A DNA stretch of 64,000 nt from Polycyclovorans sp002706265 (lineage in GTDB: Bacteria > Pseudomonadota > Gammaproteobacteria > Nevskiales > Nevskiaceae), in NCBI GenBank assembly GCA_963973915.1, contig CAXBBM010000009.1:66499-130498 (forward strand). The letters run 5' to 3'. Made by a program: the position numbers and the translations under genes. Under the pieces are notes generated by a model. It saw nothing but the letters and a program-made list of their open reading frames with translations, was not told the DNA's origin and searched no databases. Below, piece after piece: positions 1-8,820 of this stretch; within the stretch, counting starts at the first letter, position 1; each line of letters begins with the position of its first letter.

Positions 1-1638
1 ACTGCTGTTCTCGGCATCAATGGCGTACTGGAAGGTCCCATTCACCGGGGCCGCCCGATAGGCTGTTGCAACAATCTGGGGCGGCAGCTTGGCAATGAGT
101 CCAGTCCCTTCATCAGGCAAGACCACTCGGGTGGTCCGGTCAACGAAGGCGAAGCCGCGGGCGCGGGCTTCACCCTGAATTTCGCGACCCACGTCAAGAT
201 TGACGCGAAGATTCTGCCCGTCGTCACTGAGGATGCGCAGCAGGTCGACTGAAGGGTTGAAATCGACCGCAAAAGAGGTCCCGGCAAGCGGCGTCGAAAG
301 CGTGGCCGCATCGGACACCGCCAAAACGTCACCCGTGACTTCGACCAACGCGACCACTCGATCCAACGTGGTGACCGCATAAATCGTGTCAACGCGGTTC
401 GTGTCTCGCGATGTCGTGCGCGAGTCGATCCCCACCAAACGTTCGCCGGACATCAGACCGGTGACCGTCAATGTCGTTACCGGAGTCCCGATGTCGAACG
501 GCTGCCGGTTGAAGGCGAAGCTCTTGATGACATCGGCATCGCCTGAACTGTCGAGCACAAAGGCCCGCAGCGGCGGTGCAAGCGGCCCAGTCGGCGCCGC
601 ATTCTCGACCACGATGAGACCGCGAGCCTCGCTCACGCCTTCGAGGGTGGTCAACAAGGTCATGATGCCGGTCGTCGGATCAAGTTCATAAAGCCGGGTA
701 TTGGCGCCCGACGCTGTAACGACGAAGTGTTCGTTGGCGGCGGCGGCTCCACCCTGATAAATGTCGTAACCGTTCACCGTGTCAATGTTGACGTTGAGCG
801 AGGCCACAAACGACAACTCACCCTCGTTCGCCGCCTGACGGTACAGCGCATCGTTTTGGCTATCGAGCACGAACAGTTGCGTTGCCGGTTGCCCCATTGG
901 CGGCACGAAGTCGGGGTGCGGGTTGGAGTACGCAGCGGCGGTGACGCCCTGCTTGTAGCCCATTCTGCCGTCCACGAGCGTGTTGACAGGAGGCACCGAC
1001 TCGGGGCTGGTCAACGCGCCTGCAGGGACACGAAGGTTCGTGCCATCGTCAGCAACGATCCGCAGTGCATCGGCGGCGGGATTGAAATCCGTACCGATGC
1101 GCCCGATGGGTGGCGGCGTGGGCCCCATAATTGGCTGAATCAGTGTGGCCATCAGGCTCGGATTGGCAGAACTTGTCACTTCAGCCGTGAAGACCGCACC
1201 CAGTCGGCTCACCGCATAAAGCTTGTTATCGGAAGGTCTGCGATCAAGGCCGACGATCACATCGCCCGCTGCCGTGGGGAACGCCCCGAGAGACAACACC
1301 GAGCCCGGCGCCGAGGGCGAAAAACGAACCAGCTCGTCATCGCCCCGGATACCGTAGACCATCGGGACCAAGGTCGGTGTCGGACTTGCGGATGGACTCG
1401 GCGACACTGAAGGGCTGGGCGAAGTCGAAGGGCTCGGAGACACCGAGGGCGATGGTGACACCGAGGGGCTCGGCGATGCGGACGGGCTTGGCGTCACCGA
1501 CGCGGTTGGTGTGGGCGGAGGCGGCGTTGGGCCCACCACACGACTGTCGTTGCTCGACGAACAGGCAGACAGTGCAAGCACCCCCACCGCAATCAAAGAC
1601 GCCGGCAAGCCCCGCGTCGCGCTCAACTGCTTCAACAT
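1..1638 (-). CDS. DUF4394 lipoprotein, 3' end cut by window
   Basis: Secreted or lipid-anchored protein with two DUF4394 repeats; its biochemical role is unknown. The ATG at 1638 starts a hydrophobic signal ending in a lipobox-like LSACSS, so a mature Cys1 lipoprotein is likely. A low-complexity linker of repeated Ser-Pro pairs broken by Ala, Val or Thr follows (roughly residues 44-85). After that come two copies of the DUF4394 signature: DFNPAADALRIVADDG with NLRV, and later DFNPSVDLLRILSDDG with NLRV. The frame is open to base 1, so the C terminus lies outside the window (546 codons visible). It sits next to the island boundary and is transcribed out of it. Family assignment is good; function is not known. 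Confidence 0.85.
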   Translation of the reverse strand, partial: MLKQLSATRGLPASLIAVGVLALSACSSSNDSRVVGPTPPPPTPTASVTPSPSASPSPSVSPSPSVSPSPSTSPSPSVSPSPSASPTPTLVPMVYGIRGDDELVRFSPSAPGSVLSLGAFPTAAGDVIVGLDRRPSDNKLYAVSRLGAVFTAEVTSSANPSLMATLIQPIMGPTPPPIGRIGTDFNPAADALRIVADDGTNLRVPAGALTSPESVPPVNTLVDGRMGYKQGVTAAAYSNPHPDFVPPMGQPATQLFVLDSQNDALYRQAANEGELSFVASLNVNIDTVNGYDIYQGGAAAANEHFVVTASGANTRLYELDPTTGIMTLLTTLEGVSEARGLIVVENAAPTGPLAPPLRAFVLDSSGDADVIKSFAFNRQPFDIGTPVTTLTVTGLMSGERLVGIDSRTTSRDTNRVDTIYAVTTLDRVVALVEVTGDVLAVSDAATLSTPLAGTSFAVDFNPSVDLLRILSDDGQNLRVNLDVGREIQGEARARGFAFVDRTTRVVLPDEGTGLIAKLPPQIVATAYRAAPVNGTFQYAIDAENSS

Positions 1639-1913
1639 GGTTTATCCCCTGAGTGTTGCTGATCAATGCCTCAACCGCTTTTTACACGGTTCGAGGCCGA
1701 ATTGCGCTGCGTGCCCTTTCAATCCGTCAATAAGGACCTCATTGCACGATATTAAAACGGTTGTGTGCACCTTGAAGTGTCAATAAGAACACAAAAACCC
1801 GAAAATTTAAGTTTTACCTTGATACCGATACTCACTCAGAATGCGGATTTTGTAAACAATTGCGCGTTTACGGTCACGACTCCGCCCCCAGTGTAAACAA
1901 TCACGCTGAAGAC
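1639..1913. other. AT-richer intergenic stretch at the island edge
   Basis: No gene seen in these 275 bases. The stretch is clearly more AT-rich than the flanking core DNA. It would hold the promoter of the DUF4394 gene on the minus strand and the 3' flank of the ATPase gene. The only structure noticed is the repeat pair listed separately at 1850-1901. Confidence 0.5.
1850..1901. repeat. Direct repeat TGTAAACAAT x2 with nested inverted repeat
   Basis: TGTAAACAAT occurs at 1851-1860 and again at 1892-1901. The first copy also forms an inverted repeat with GTTTAC at about 1866-1871 (GTAAAC then GTTTAC). It lies 13 bases beyond the stop of the last cargo gene, where the outer end of the mobile element is expected. 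It may be part of the element terminus or recombinase-binding repeats; that is inference. Confidence 0.4.
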
Positions 1914-4520
1914 TCAAGGAGCGGCCACTGAGTCCTGACGCTGCCGAACGCTGGCCGCCCAGGTTTCCAAGGCATCAATCTCGCCCTTCAGGACGTCTGG
2001 CTCTGGCAGGGAGCGGTTCAAAGCAGCGGCGGAGCTATGCAGTAGCTCCGAACACCGACCAAAACCATTCCTCATGGACTCGCAGTCAGCAACCGTGATT
2101 GCGGTCAGCTTGACCAGGCCACGCGTCTTAACTTCATTGGACAGGCGCCGAATGACGTGCCCAACAACTTCTTCAACCGCCACCTCCCACGTATCGCGCA
2201 ACGTTGCGGCGATGGATTTGACGGACTTTCGCCACTCGTCTTGATTGCCTTGCTCGAAGTGGTAGCGTTCACCGGCAAGCTGATTGCTCAGACTTGTGGT
2301 GACGTCACTGACCCGACGCGCTTTGAATGGTGGCTCTCTGCGGCAGAAGCCTGCCTTGTCAGCACCTCGGCTGATCGAGCTAATCCCCACCTGCGGCTTA
2401 GGCTGAGCATCAGCCGCCGCGCGATTCAACTCGAAGAGGAACGCTAGATCGTGCGTGAAGACGACGACCTGACGATTCACGGCCTCAGCTACCAGGCGCT
2501 TGGCCACAGCCTCCCGGTGAATGTGGTCGAGCGAGGAAACGGGATCATCAAAGACGATGCCAGACTTGTTTTCGGTGGTGGCGAGTTCGGCCAAGAATGC
2601 GGCCAAGGCAACGCAGCGATGCTCGCCCTCGCTCAAAACCTGCCCCACCGCAACCGAGGGCTTCCGCGCAAGTGCAACCTTGAAGCGAGGGACGCCCTGA
2701 ATGCTGTTTTGCTGCCGAAGTTCCACAGCGAGCCCAGCAATCTCGAAGCTTGCCACCTCTCGAGCAAACTGGGCGCGTAACGCGTCCGTGACTAAGGCTT
2801 GAGCAACCTCGGTGCTCTTGTTGGTGACGCGGTTGGTAGCAGTGTCCCGCTGCGCCGCCCCAAGCCGTGCGATGTTTTCCAGGCGTTCGATTTCGGCCAG
2901 AACATCGGCTTTGATGCCGCCAAGCCATTGCCGATCCGCTAGCTCAGCTTTTTCGGCGAGCAAAGCGGCGCGAGCTGTAGAGCCTGCCTCCGCAGCAACG
3001 GCATTTCCCCGAGTCTCAACGTCCGCTGCTTGATCGACGAGCGCCTGACGCGGAAATTCCGCAACGGGCACATCGATGGCGGCGCTTGGATTCACGTGGC
3101 GTCGCATGATCTGGCGATGACGCCACAGGGCGAGCAGGACCGCGCGTCTGATCTCCCGCGCCAAGCCATCTTGGCGCAGCTCGTCGCGGACGGTTGCCAC
3201 AATGCTCGCCAGCTCGGCCAACGAAATAGCCTCGCCTTTGAACGTTGCTAGTGCCCGGTCGTATGCGAGGCGTGCAGCTTCTGCACGTTGCTGGCTGTCG
3301 TCGCGCACAAAAGCCTCGAAGCGATTGAGACGATCAGCTGCGACGGGGGTCAATTGCTGCTGGCAAAGCACGCATACGCTGCCGGACTCTGTGACGGGGA
3401 ATCGCCGTTCGGGATAGGCTTCCGCGTCAGAAAATGCTCGGGCACTGGCCCATAGCGCCTGCCAAACCTCCGACCCGATCTGCGGCAACGGTTCGTCGCG
3501 GAAAAGCGCACTGGAAGCAGCTTCTGCCGCCCGGCGTGCGGCGTCACTATCAACGGCAAGGCGGCGCAGGTTATTGGCTGTATCGTCGCTGATTGAAGTC
3601 AATAGCCGATCCAGGCGCGCAACGCACCCATCAACCTTGGTCTTCAACGCCACAAGCTGGCGCGCCGCGCGAGCCGGATCACCAGCCAGGTCCGCCGTGA
3701 GCTGCGCCAACCGGTCTTGCTCTGCTTGCGTGAGCGCGGCCAGTGCTTCGACCGTCGCCGGCGCAGTGTTCGCGGAGAGCCGGGCCATGAGCTTGCCGAC
3801 CGCTGTGTCCCTGTTGCATGCCGGCGTCTTAATAGCTTCTGGCGTTTGCGCCCTTATCTGCGCAATCTCGGCTGCCAGTTTGTCCCTGACCGACTTGCAG
3901 AGCTGCGCCAGTGCACCCAGTAGCTTGAGCGGAAACGGCGTGTAAGCCACGTCATTCGTATCGTCCACGTGGACGTTCGCGGTACGGGAATCGAACACGC
4001 TAATGCCTGTAAGCGCTGCGTCGGCAGCCTGACCAAGCTGCCAAGCGCAAGTGCGGTTCTGACCGCTGATCGTGTATTCAATCGTGGCGCTCGGCGTACC
4101 TGGCGCTGGGTCGTAGATGTCGGGGGAGATTTCCTCGGCTCGGCCAGGCATACGGGCGCGACAAACCTTCTTGAGAATCCGCGCGTAGCCGGATTTCCCC
4201 GATCCGTTATCGCCATAAATAATGGTCAAACCAGCACGCTGGAGTGTCAGCCGCTGGTCGGGCGCCAAGGCGTTGATATGCCGGACTCCATGCACCTGGC
4301 GTAGATAGACCTCCCCCTGATCGCGATTCGGACCGAGAAGGTGTCCCGCTTCCAGCGGCACTGCTGCGTTGTCCCCCTTGCAGATCGAAGCCAGCTCGTC
4401 GATCTCGGCCGGCTCCAAAACCGCTTGCGTTGAAAGTCGGCGCAGTGCGTCGCGCTGCCAGCCAGGACTATCAGCAGACCATACAAGGATGTCGGCGAGC
4501 ACCTCTGCTTCCGTATTCAT
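1914..4520 (-). CDS. RloC/PrrC-like AAA ATPase, possible anticodon nuclease
   Basis: 868-residue ABC/SMC-type ATPase of the AAA_13 class. Walker A is GDNGSGKSGY (103-112), the signature is LSEGE (629-633) and Walker B is IVFDDPVSSLD (655-665). A VCVLC motif (CxxC at 383-386) sits in the helical middle part, as in Rad50/RloC zinc hooks. Near the C terminus RDTWE gives Arg775 and Glu779, and LLHSS supplies a His near 834. That matches the R-x3-E...H triad reported for PrrC/RloC anticodon nucleases. These enzymes sit beside restriction systems and cut tRNA when restriction is disabled or DNA is damaged; the neighbouring methylase/helicase/nuclease operon fits. A 286-bp gap separates it from that operon, so it probably has its own promoter. 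ATPase class is sure; the nuclease role is inferred. Confidence 0.75.
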   Translation of the reverse strand: MNTEAEVLADILVWSADSPGWQRDALRRLSTQAVLEPAEIDELASICKGDNAAVPLEAGHLLGPNRDQGEVYLRQVHGVRHINALAPDQRLTLQRAGLTIIYGDNGSGKSGYARILKKVCRARMPGRAEEISPDIYDPAPGTPSATIEYTISGQNRTCAWQLGQAADAALTGISVFDSRTANVHVDDTNDVAYTPFPLKLLGALAQLCKSVRDKLAAEIAQIRAQTPEAIKTPACNRDTAVGKLMARLSANTAPATVEALAALTQAEQDRLAQLTADLAGDPARAARQLVALKTKVDGCVARLDRLLTSISDDTANNLRRLAVDSDAARRAAEAASSALFRDEPLPQIGSEVWQALWASARAFSDAEAYPERRFPVTESGSVCVLCQQQLTPVAADRLNRFEAFVRDDSQQRAEAARLAYDRALATFKGEAISLAELASIVATVRDELRQDGLAREIRRAVLLALWRHRQIMRRHVNPSAAIDVPVAEFPRQALVDQAADVETRGNAVAAEAGSTARAALLAEKAELADRQWLGGIKADVLAEIERLENIARLGAAQRDTATNRVTNKSTEVAQALVTDALRAQFAREVASFEIAGLAVELRQQNSIQGVPRFKVALARKPSVAVGQVLSEGEHRCVALAAFLAELATTENKSGIVFDDPVSSLDHIHREAVAKRLVAEAVNRQVVVFTHDLAFLFELNRAAADAQPKPQVGISSISRGADKAGFCRREPPFKARRVSDVTTSLSNQLAGERYHFEQGNQDEWRKSVKSIAATLRDTWEVAVEEVVGHVIRRLSNEVKTRGLVKLTAITVADCESMRNGFGRCSELLHSSAAALNRSLPEPDVLKGEIDALETWAASVRQRQDSVAAP

Positions 4521-4806
4521 ACACCTCTGCCTCTCGGTTGGCGCCAGCTATCTATTTCAGCCGTCTAGAAGCGCCTGCTCTATGCCTTAGATCTTTTCTC
4601 TCAGGACCACGCGACGAGCAGGTCGCTGACGCTAGCCGTTCTCCATGACCAAGCTGGACGAACTTGCAGCAATCTGCAGTCAATCGGCCCCACGTTCAGG
4701 GCGATGAAAAAGCTCTGCCTAGTGCCCAGATGCTGCTTCGTGATCTTGTATCCGCTAGCGTTCGTTGTGGCTGGCAGCATGGGCTATTCACACATTTTGA
4801 CTTGTC
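4521..4806. other. Gap between nuclease gene and ATPase gene
   Basis: 286 bases without a convincing gene on either strand. By position it should carry the promoter of the downstream ATPase gene. No hairpin with a T-tract was noticed that would separate the two transcription units. Confidence 0.4.
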
Positions 4807-5991
4807 CTATCCCTCCACCAGCTTCGCGGCGCTTGGATCGTAGGTGTAGCCGGTGATACTGCCGTCCTTGATGCGCGCTACGGCCTCGTCAATGACGAAC
4901 AGCGGAACCAAAAACCACTCCTCAGGCTGCACGGGGCGACCGAAACGGTCATTGATCGTAATGTCCAATCGGGCTGAGGCGAAAAGCTTGTGAAAAAGGC
5001 TTTCCATCCGGGATCGGTTGATGCCTGCGAGCTTGTAGGTCGCAACCACTTCGACCTTCGCCAGTAAGTAGGTGGAATCGTATTCAGCATTAGCGATACG
5101 AGCCTCCACCCTTCCGCCAGTCACACCGACCTTGTGGATAAGGCTGCGATGCTGGGAGACATAGGGATGGTCAGAAAGCGAGCGCAGGACGTAGATGGTG
5201 CCGCTCTCGACATCATCGGCCTCAAGCTCTCCTCCAAAAGACATTTGCCCGCTCTCTGGTGAGGCCAGTCGCCGAGCGGCGGAGTCGTTGTAGAACGCTC
5301 GCTGGAGGGAGCGCAGCAGTAGATTACTCTCAGTTCCGTTTGAAAAGATCAAGCGCAGGCGGCGATCTACCTCACCTGCCGTGGTCTTCAGTGGCTCACC
5401 AACCTCGGCCACATAAAGTGTGAGGCCATCAAGGACGAAGAAGTCACCGGCTTCAATTGCTCTGCGGCCCGCCTCGATAGGCTGAGACTGTCGAATGCCT
5501 GTCCTGATGTCGGCCTGCACGCGTTCGAACAGAGGGCGGAACACTTCGAAATCTTCGCAAGGCTTGCGATCCGCAACTTCCTCGGCGGCACGTTTCTCGG
5601 CGCTCGTCCTAACGTGGCGCAATACGGTGATGTCCGTAGCCTCGCCAAGCTCTGCCAGCTCGGCGGCCAGTTGGTCGGCACCGATTACTGCAATGTCTGA
5701 CGCCGATACGACTGGCTCTCCGGCAAGCAAGCCTTGATGGTCCAACGTCTTAAGCAGAGTGCGGCATTCTGGAAGCATGCGCAAACGGTCCAAGCGAACG
5801 GCATAAAGTCGCTCAAAAATATCGCCGCCCTCGCCATGTTGAGGCGCTCGCCCGTGCTTTTCCGTAAAACGCTGAATCTCTTCAAAGCCCGCAACAACGC
5901 GCTCTTCACTGGCCGGACGTCCGCCCTTCTTCTCAGGCGGGGCAAATTCGGAGAGGTCAGCTGCAAGTGCGTCAAGATCAGAGCTACTCAT
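4807..5991 (-). CDS. GIY-YIG nuclease family protein (T5orf172-like)
   Basis: 394-residue protein with a C-terminal GIY-YIG fold of the T5orf172 kind: GTIYVLR (264-270) stands for GIY, HKVGVT (286-291) for YIG, and RVEAR plus Glu330 in MESLFHKLF for the later catalytic positions. The N-terminal part has HGRAPQ...DIFERLYAVRLDRLR (about 46-71). It resembles the GRIPALDSQDAWERRMAEG stretch at the C end of the upstream helicase, a helicase-associated-type motif. The chosen ATG at 5991 overlaps the helicase stop by 8 nt; an open frame runs 40 codons further upstream, but that would overlap the helicase by 128 nt. It is the last gene of the operon and probably the DNA-cleaving subunit of the modification-based defence system. 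Confidence 0.8.
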   Translation of the reverse strand: MSSSDLDALAADLSEFAPPEKKGGRPASEERVVAGFEEIQRFTEKHGRAPQHGEGGDIFERLYAVRLDRLRMLPECRTLLKTLDHQGLLAGEPVVSASDIAVIGADQLAAELAELGEATDITVLRHVRTSAEKRAAEEVADRKPCEDFEVFRPLFERVQADIRTGIRQSQPIEAGRRAIEAGDFFVLDGLTLYVAEVGEPLKTTAGEVDRRLRLIFSNGTESNLLLRSLQRAFYNDSAARRLASPESGQMSFGGELEADDVESGTIYVLRSLSDHPYVSQHRSLIHKVGVTGGRVEARIANAEYDSTYLLAKVEVVATYKLAGINRSRMESLFHKLFASARLDITINDRFGRPVQPEEWFLVPLFVIDEAVARIKDGSITGYTYDPSAAKLVEG

Positions 5992-8041
5992 AGCGTCCTT
6001 CAGCCCTGAAGCGCATGAAGGCGGCCGCACCCTCGGCCATCCGTCTCTCCCAGGCATCTTGGGAGTCGAGCGCCGGAATGCGGCCGCGCTCCTTCTTGAA
6101 CTGAACAGCACGAACGGCCATTTCCCTCGCTTCTTCTGGGGTCAGGCTTGTGCGCTTTGCCGAGATGGCAGCGGCAACCTGTTTCAGGCTGTCTTCGCTC
6201 ATTGTCTTGGCAAGGATTGCGTAAGCCTCACCAAAGGGGTTGATACGGTCGATGAGATCAATGTCCAACTCGCGCACGTCCATTGCAAAGCGACGAACGC
6301 CCGTGATCAGTGCAGTGTTGGGGGCACCCTCATCAGCAGCTTCTGTGACGATCCGCTTTGCCTGCTGGGTTAGGTTAAGGGCAGCTACGGCATGCTGGCG
6401 CACCGCCTCCTGATCTTCAGTGTCGAGCTCGGGATACTTATCCTTGATGATCTTGCCCATACGAACCTGAGTGAGTTCCTCAGGCACCAGCTCCTCATCA
6501 AACAAGCCGCGCTCGATGGTGCGCTTGTCTTGCACGAACGCCGCAACTACTTCGTTCAGGTCTTCCTGACAGATTCGTGCCGCCTCTTTGCTCTTGGGTT
6601 CAGCAAGACCTTTGATCTCGATCTGGCAGGCGCCAGTCTGGTTGTTGATGCCGACGTTACAACGTTCCGAATCATAGCCAGCCTCGCCGTAGTCGAATCC
6701 TGGCGTTGGGCCGCTCTCCGAGTTTTTAGGCTTGAACTCAAAGCGCGGTGCCAATACCTGCTCCATCAGCAGGCTGGCCGCGATGGCCTTCAACGTATCG
6801 TTGACGGCCTCGGTGACAGCTTCCTCGGCCGCATCCGGCTCGGCGATCAGGTTGGTGAACCTTGCGCGGGTCTTGCCCGGCGCATCGCGAGTTGCACGCC
6901 CAATGATCTGCACGATCTCGGTCAGGCTGGCGCGGTAGCCCACGGTCAGCGCATGTTCGCACCAAATCCAGTCAAAGCCCTCCTTCGCCATGCCCAGCGC
7001 GATGATGATGTCCACATGGTCGCGGTTGTTCTTCTGCGCCGGGTCTTTGAGCGCGGCGGATACGCGGTCACGCTTGGTGGCATCGTCATCGACGAGATCG
7101 GCGATCCGCAGCACGCGGCCATCGGGGCGCTTGACGAGCTGGAAGCCGGTGGCGGCGTCGATGCCCTGCCACTCCCCCAGCGCCTCGATGATGTGTTCCA
7201 CCTCGCGCATCTTGTCCTTCGTGCTCTCGCGCGAATTGACATTCGGGATGTGGATGATGGTCTTCTCGGCAGGGTCGAGGACATTGAGGATGTCATCTAC
7301 GTAAGGCCCGCTGTAGAAGAAGTAGCCGATGTCGAGTTGCTTGAGGTACTCGTAGCCGTTGAGCTGCTCGTAGTAGGTGTAGGTGACGGTATCGAACTTC
7401 GACTCGTCCTGCGGGGCCAGCACGGCCTCGGCGTCGCTACGGAAGTAGGAGCCGGTCATGGCGACGATGTGCGTCTTGCCCCGCGCGAAGAACTGCCCGA
7501 GGTGCAAGCCAAGCTTGTTGTCGGGGTTGGCCGAAACGTGGTGGAACTCGTCGACTGCAATCAGACGGTCGTCGAATGCTTCGACACCGTAGGCATCGAC
7601 CGCGAAGCGGAAGGTCGCGTGGGTGCAGACCAGCACCTTGTCGTCGCCTTCAAGGAACGCGCCCAGCGACTTGACCTTCCCGCCGTTGTCGTTGCCTGGC
7701 GCGTTGCACAGGTTCCACTTGGGTTCAACATGCCAGTCGGACCAGAAGCCGTACTTCGACAGCGGTTCGTCATTGAAACTGGCACCGATGGACTTCTCGG
7801 GCACGACGATGATGGCCTGCTTGATACCCTGGTTTGTGAGCTTGTCGAGCGCCACGAACATCAGCGCACGGCTCTTGCCCGATGCCGGCGGCGACTTGAT
7901 GAGTAGGTACTGCTCGCCCCGCTTCTCATAGGCCCGCTCCTGCATGGGCCGCATCCCAAGCGTATTGGCCTTTGTCGATGCGCCGTTTCGGGCGTAGGTA
8001 ACGAAAACAGAAGGGACGGATTGATCGATTCGGTTGCTCAT
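5984..8041 (-). CDS. SF2 DEAD/DEAH-type helicase of the defence operon
   Basis: 685 residues. Motif I SPPASGKS (50-57), motif II VDEFHH (163-168, a DEAH variant), motif III TGSYF (196-200) and motif VI QIIGRATR (378-385) mark a superfamily 2 ATPase related to restriction-enzyme translocases. The first 30 residues precede the Q-motif-like RPMQERA. The C-terminal third is helical and ends with a GRIP...WERRMAEG element that reappears in the partner nuclease. ATGA overlap (4 nt) with the upstream 260-aa gene and 8-nt overlap with the nuclease indicate translational coupling. Likely role: ATP-driven translocation or unwinding that connects methylation sensing with cleavage. The helicase family is firm; the role is inferred. 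Confidence 0.85.
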   Translation of the reverse strand: MSNRIDQSVPSVFVTYARNGASTKANTLGMRPMQERAYEKRGEQYLLIKSPPASGKSRALMFVALDKLTNQGIKQAIIVVPEKSIGASFNDEPLSKYGFWSDWHVEPKWNLCNAPGNDNGGKVKSLGAFLEGDDKVLVCTHATFRFAVDAYGVEAFDDRLIAVDEFHHVSANPDNKLGLHLGQFFARGKTHIVAMTGSYFRSDAEAVLAPQDESKFDTVTYTYYEQLNGYEYLKQLDIGYFFYSGPYVDDILNVLDPAEKTIIHIPNVNSRESTKDKMREVEHIIEALGEWQGIDAATGFQLVKRPDGRVLRIADLVDDDATKRDRVSAALKDPAQKNNRDHVDIIIALGMAKEGFDWIWCEHALTVGYRASLTEIVQIIGRATRDAPGKTRARFTNLIAEPDAAEEAVTEAVNDTLKAIAASLLMEQVLAPRFEFKPKNSESGPTPGFDYGEAGYDSERCNVGINNQTGACQIEIKGLAEPKSKEAARICQEDLNEVVAAFVQDKRTIERGLFDEELVPEELTQVRMGKIIKDKYPELDTEDQEAVRQHAVAALNLTQQAKRIVTEAADEGAPNTALITGVRRFAMDVRELDIDLIDRINPFGEAYAILAKTMSEDSLKQVAAAISAKRTSLTPEEAREMAVRAVQFKKERGRIPALDSQDAWERRMAEGAAAFMRFRAEGRYE

Positions 8042-8820
8042 CTTTTGCTCGCCTGTCGCGAGTTGCCTTGATCTTTTTTCATGGCGTTCTCAAACCAGAG
8101 AGGAACGTCAGTCACCTGGCTGGAAAAAACATTCTCTGGAACATCACGCCAGAAATTCATAATGGCTGTTGAGAATTTCTGAATTTGATCATCGCTCACC
8201 TTGAGATTCGTGTGGTCCCGGAGTTGGAGGCTGGAAAGACCTTCCCCCAAACCTGTAAGAGGGTCTTCAAGGTATTCTGGGCAAGCTTTCTTCAGGTCAT
8301 CCAGGGATTTCCCGTCGCCATGCTTGTGGACGTTGACCACCAAGCGACATGCATCAAGTGCAGGGAAATAATTTTTGCTGCGCAGAGCCCAGCCAAAGCT
8401 TTCCAGTAAATCAACTATTTGCACGAAATTGACTGACCAGACTTGCATGTTCACGTTATCGCCACGGTGCCAATGCTGAATTTCTCGCACCAGCCAATCG
8501 CGCAATTGCTTGTCCCATTCGTGAAACATCCCGGCAATAACGCTCAATCGTGTTTGGTCGCGCATGTCACTCAAGAGTTCGTAGAACTCAATCCCTGCAT
8601 CATTGGCAGCTTCGTAGAAGTCGCCGGGATCGTGTCTATCCGGGTCAAAGCGCGGGCCACTTTTCTCCAGCCATTCCTCAGCGGCACGGTCAGCCTCGGC
8701 TTCCATATCCTCGAACTGCGAAAGCAAACGTTTTTGTGCCTGTTCGGTATAGAACAAATGCCCTTTGATGAGCGACTCCCGAAACGGCCCCCACATCTGG
8801 AGCAGTACATGATCCCTCAT
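8038..8820 (-). CDS. Unknown 260-aa protein of the methylase-helicase operon
   Basis: Not recognised as a named family. The sequence looks almost wholly alpha-helical, with many charged and aromatic residues, no signal peptide and no membrane segment. The most pattern-like region is RLVVNVHKHGDGKS (159-172), which contains Arg159-x5-His165. HEPN RNases have an R-x4-6-H motif, but the residue after Arg here is Leu instead of the usual polar one, so this is only a hint. It overlaps the methylase upstream and the helicase downstream by 4 nt each (ATGA). The product is therefore probably made in proportion to both and may belong to their complex. Confidence 0.7.
   Translation of the reverse strand: MRDHVLLQMWGPFRESLIKGHLFYTEQAQKRLLSQFEDMEAEADRAAEEWLEKSGPRFDPDRHDPGDFYEAANDAGIEFYELLSDMRDQTRLSVIAGMFHEWDKQLRDWLVREIQHWHRGDNVNMQVWSVNFVQIVDLLESFGWALRSKNYFPALDACRLVVNVHKHGDGKSLDDLKKACPEYLEDPLTGLGEGLSSLQLRDHTNLKVSDDQIQKFSTAIMNFWRDVPENVFSSQVTDVPLWFENAMKKDQGNSRQASKR

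Noticed and set aside
6392..7906. 504-codon plus-strand frame
   Set aside because: Antisense shadow of the defence helicase; the translated sequence is low-complexity and lacks motifs.
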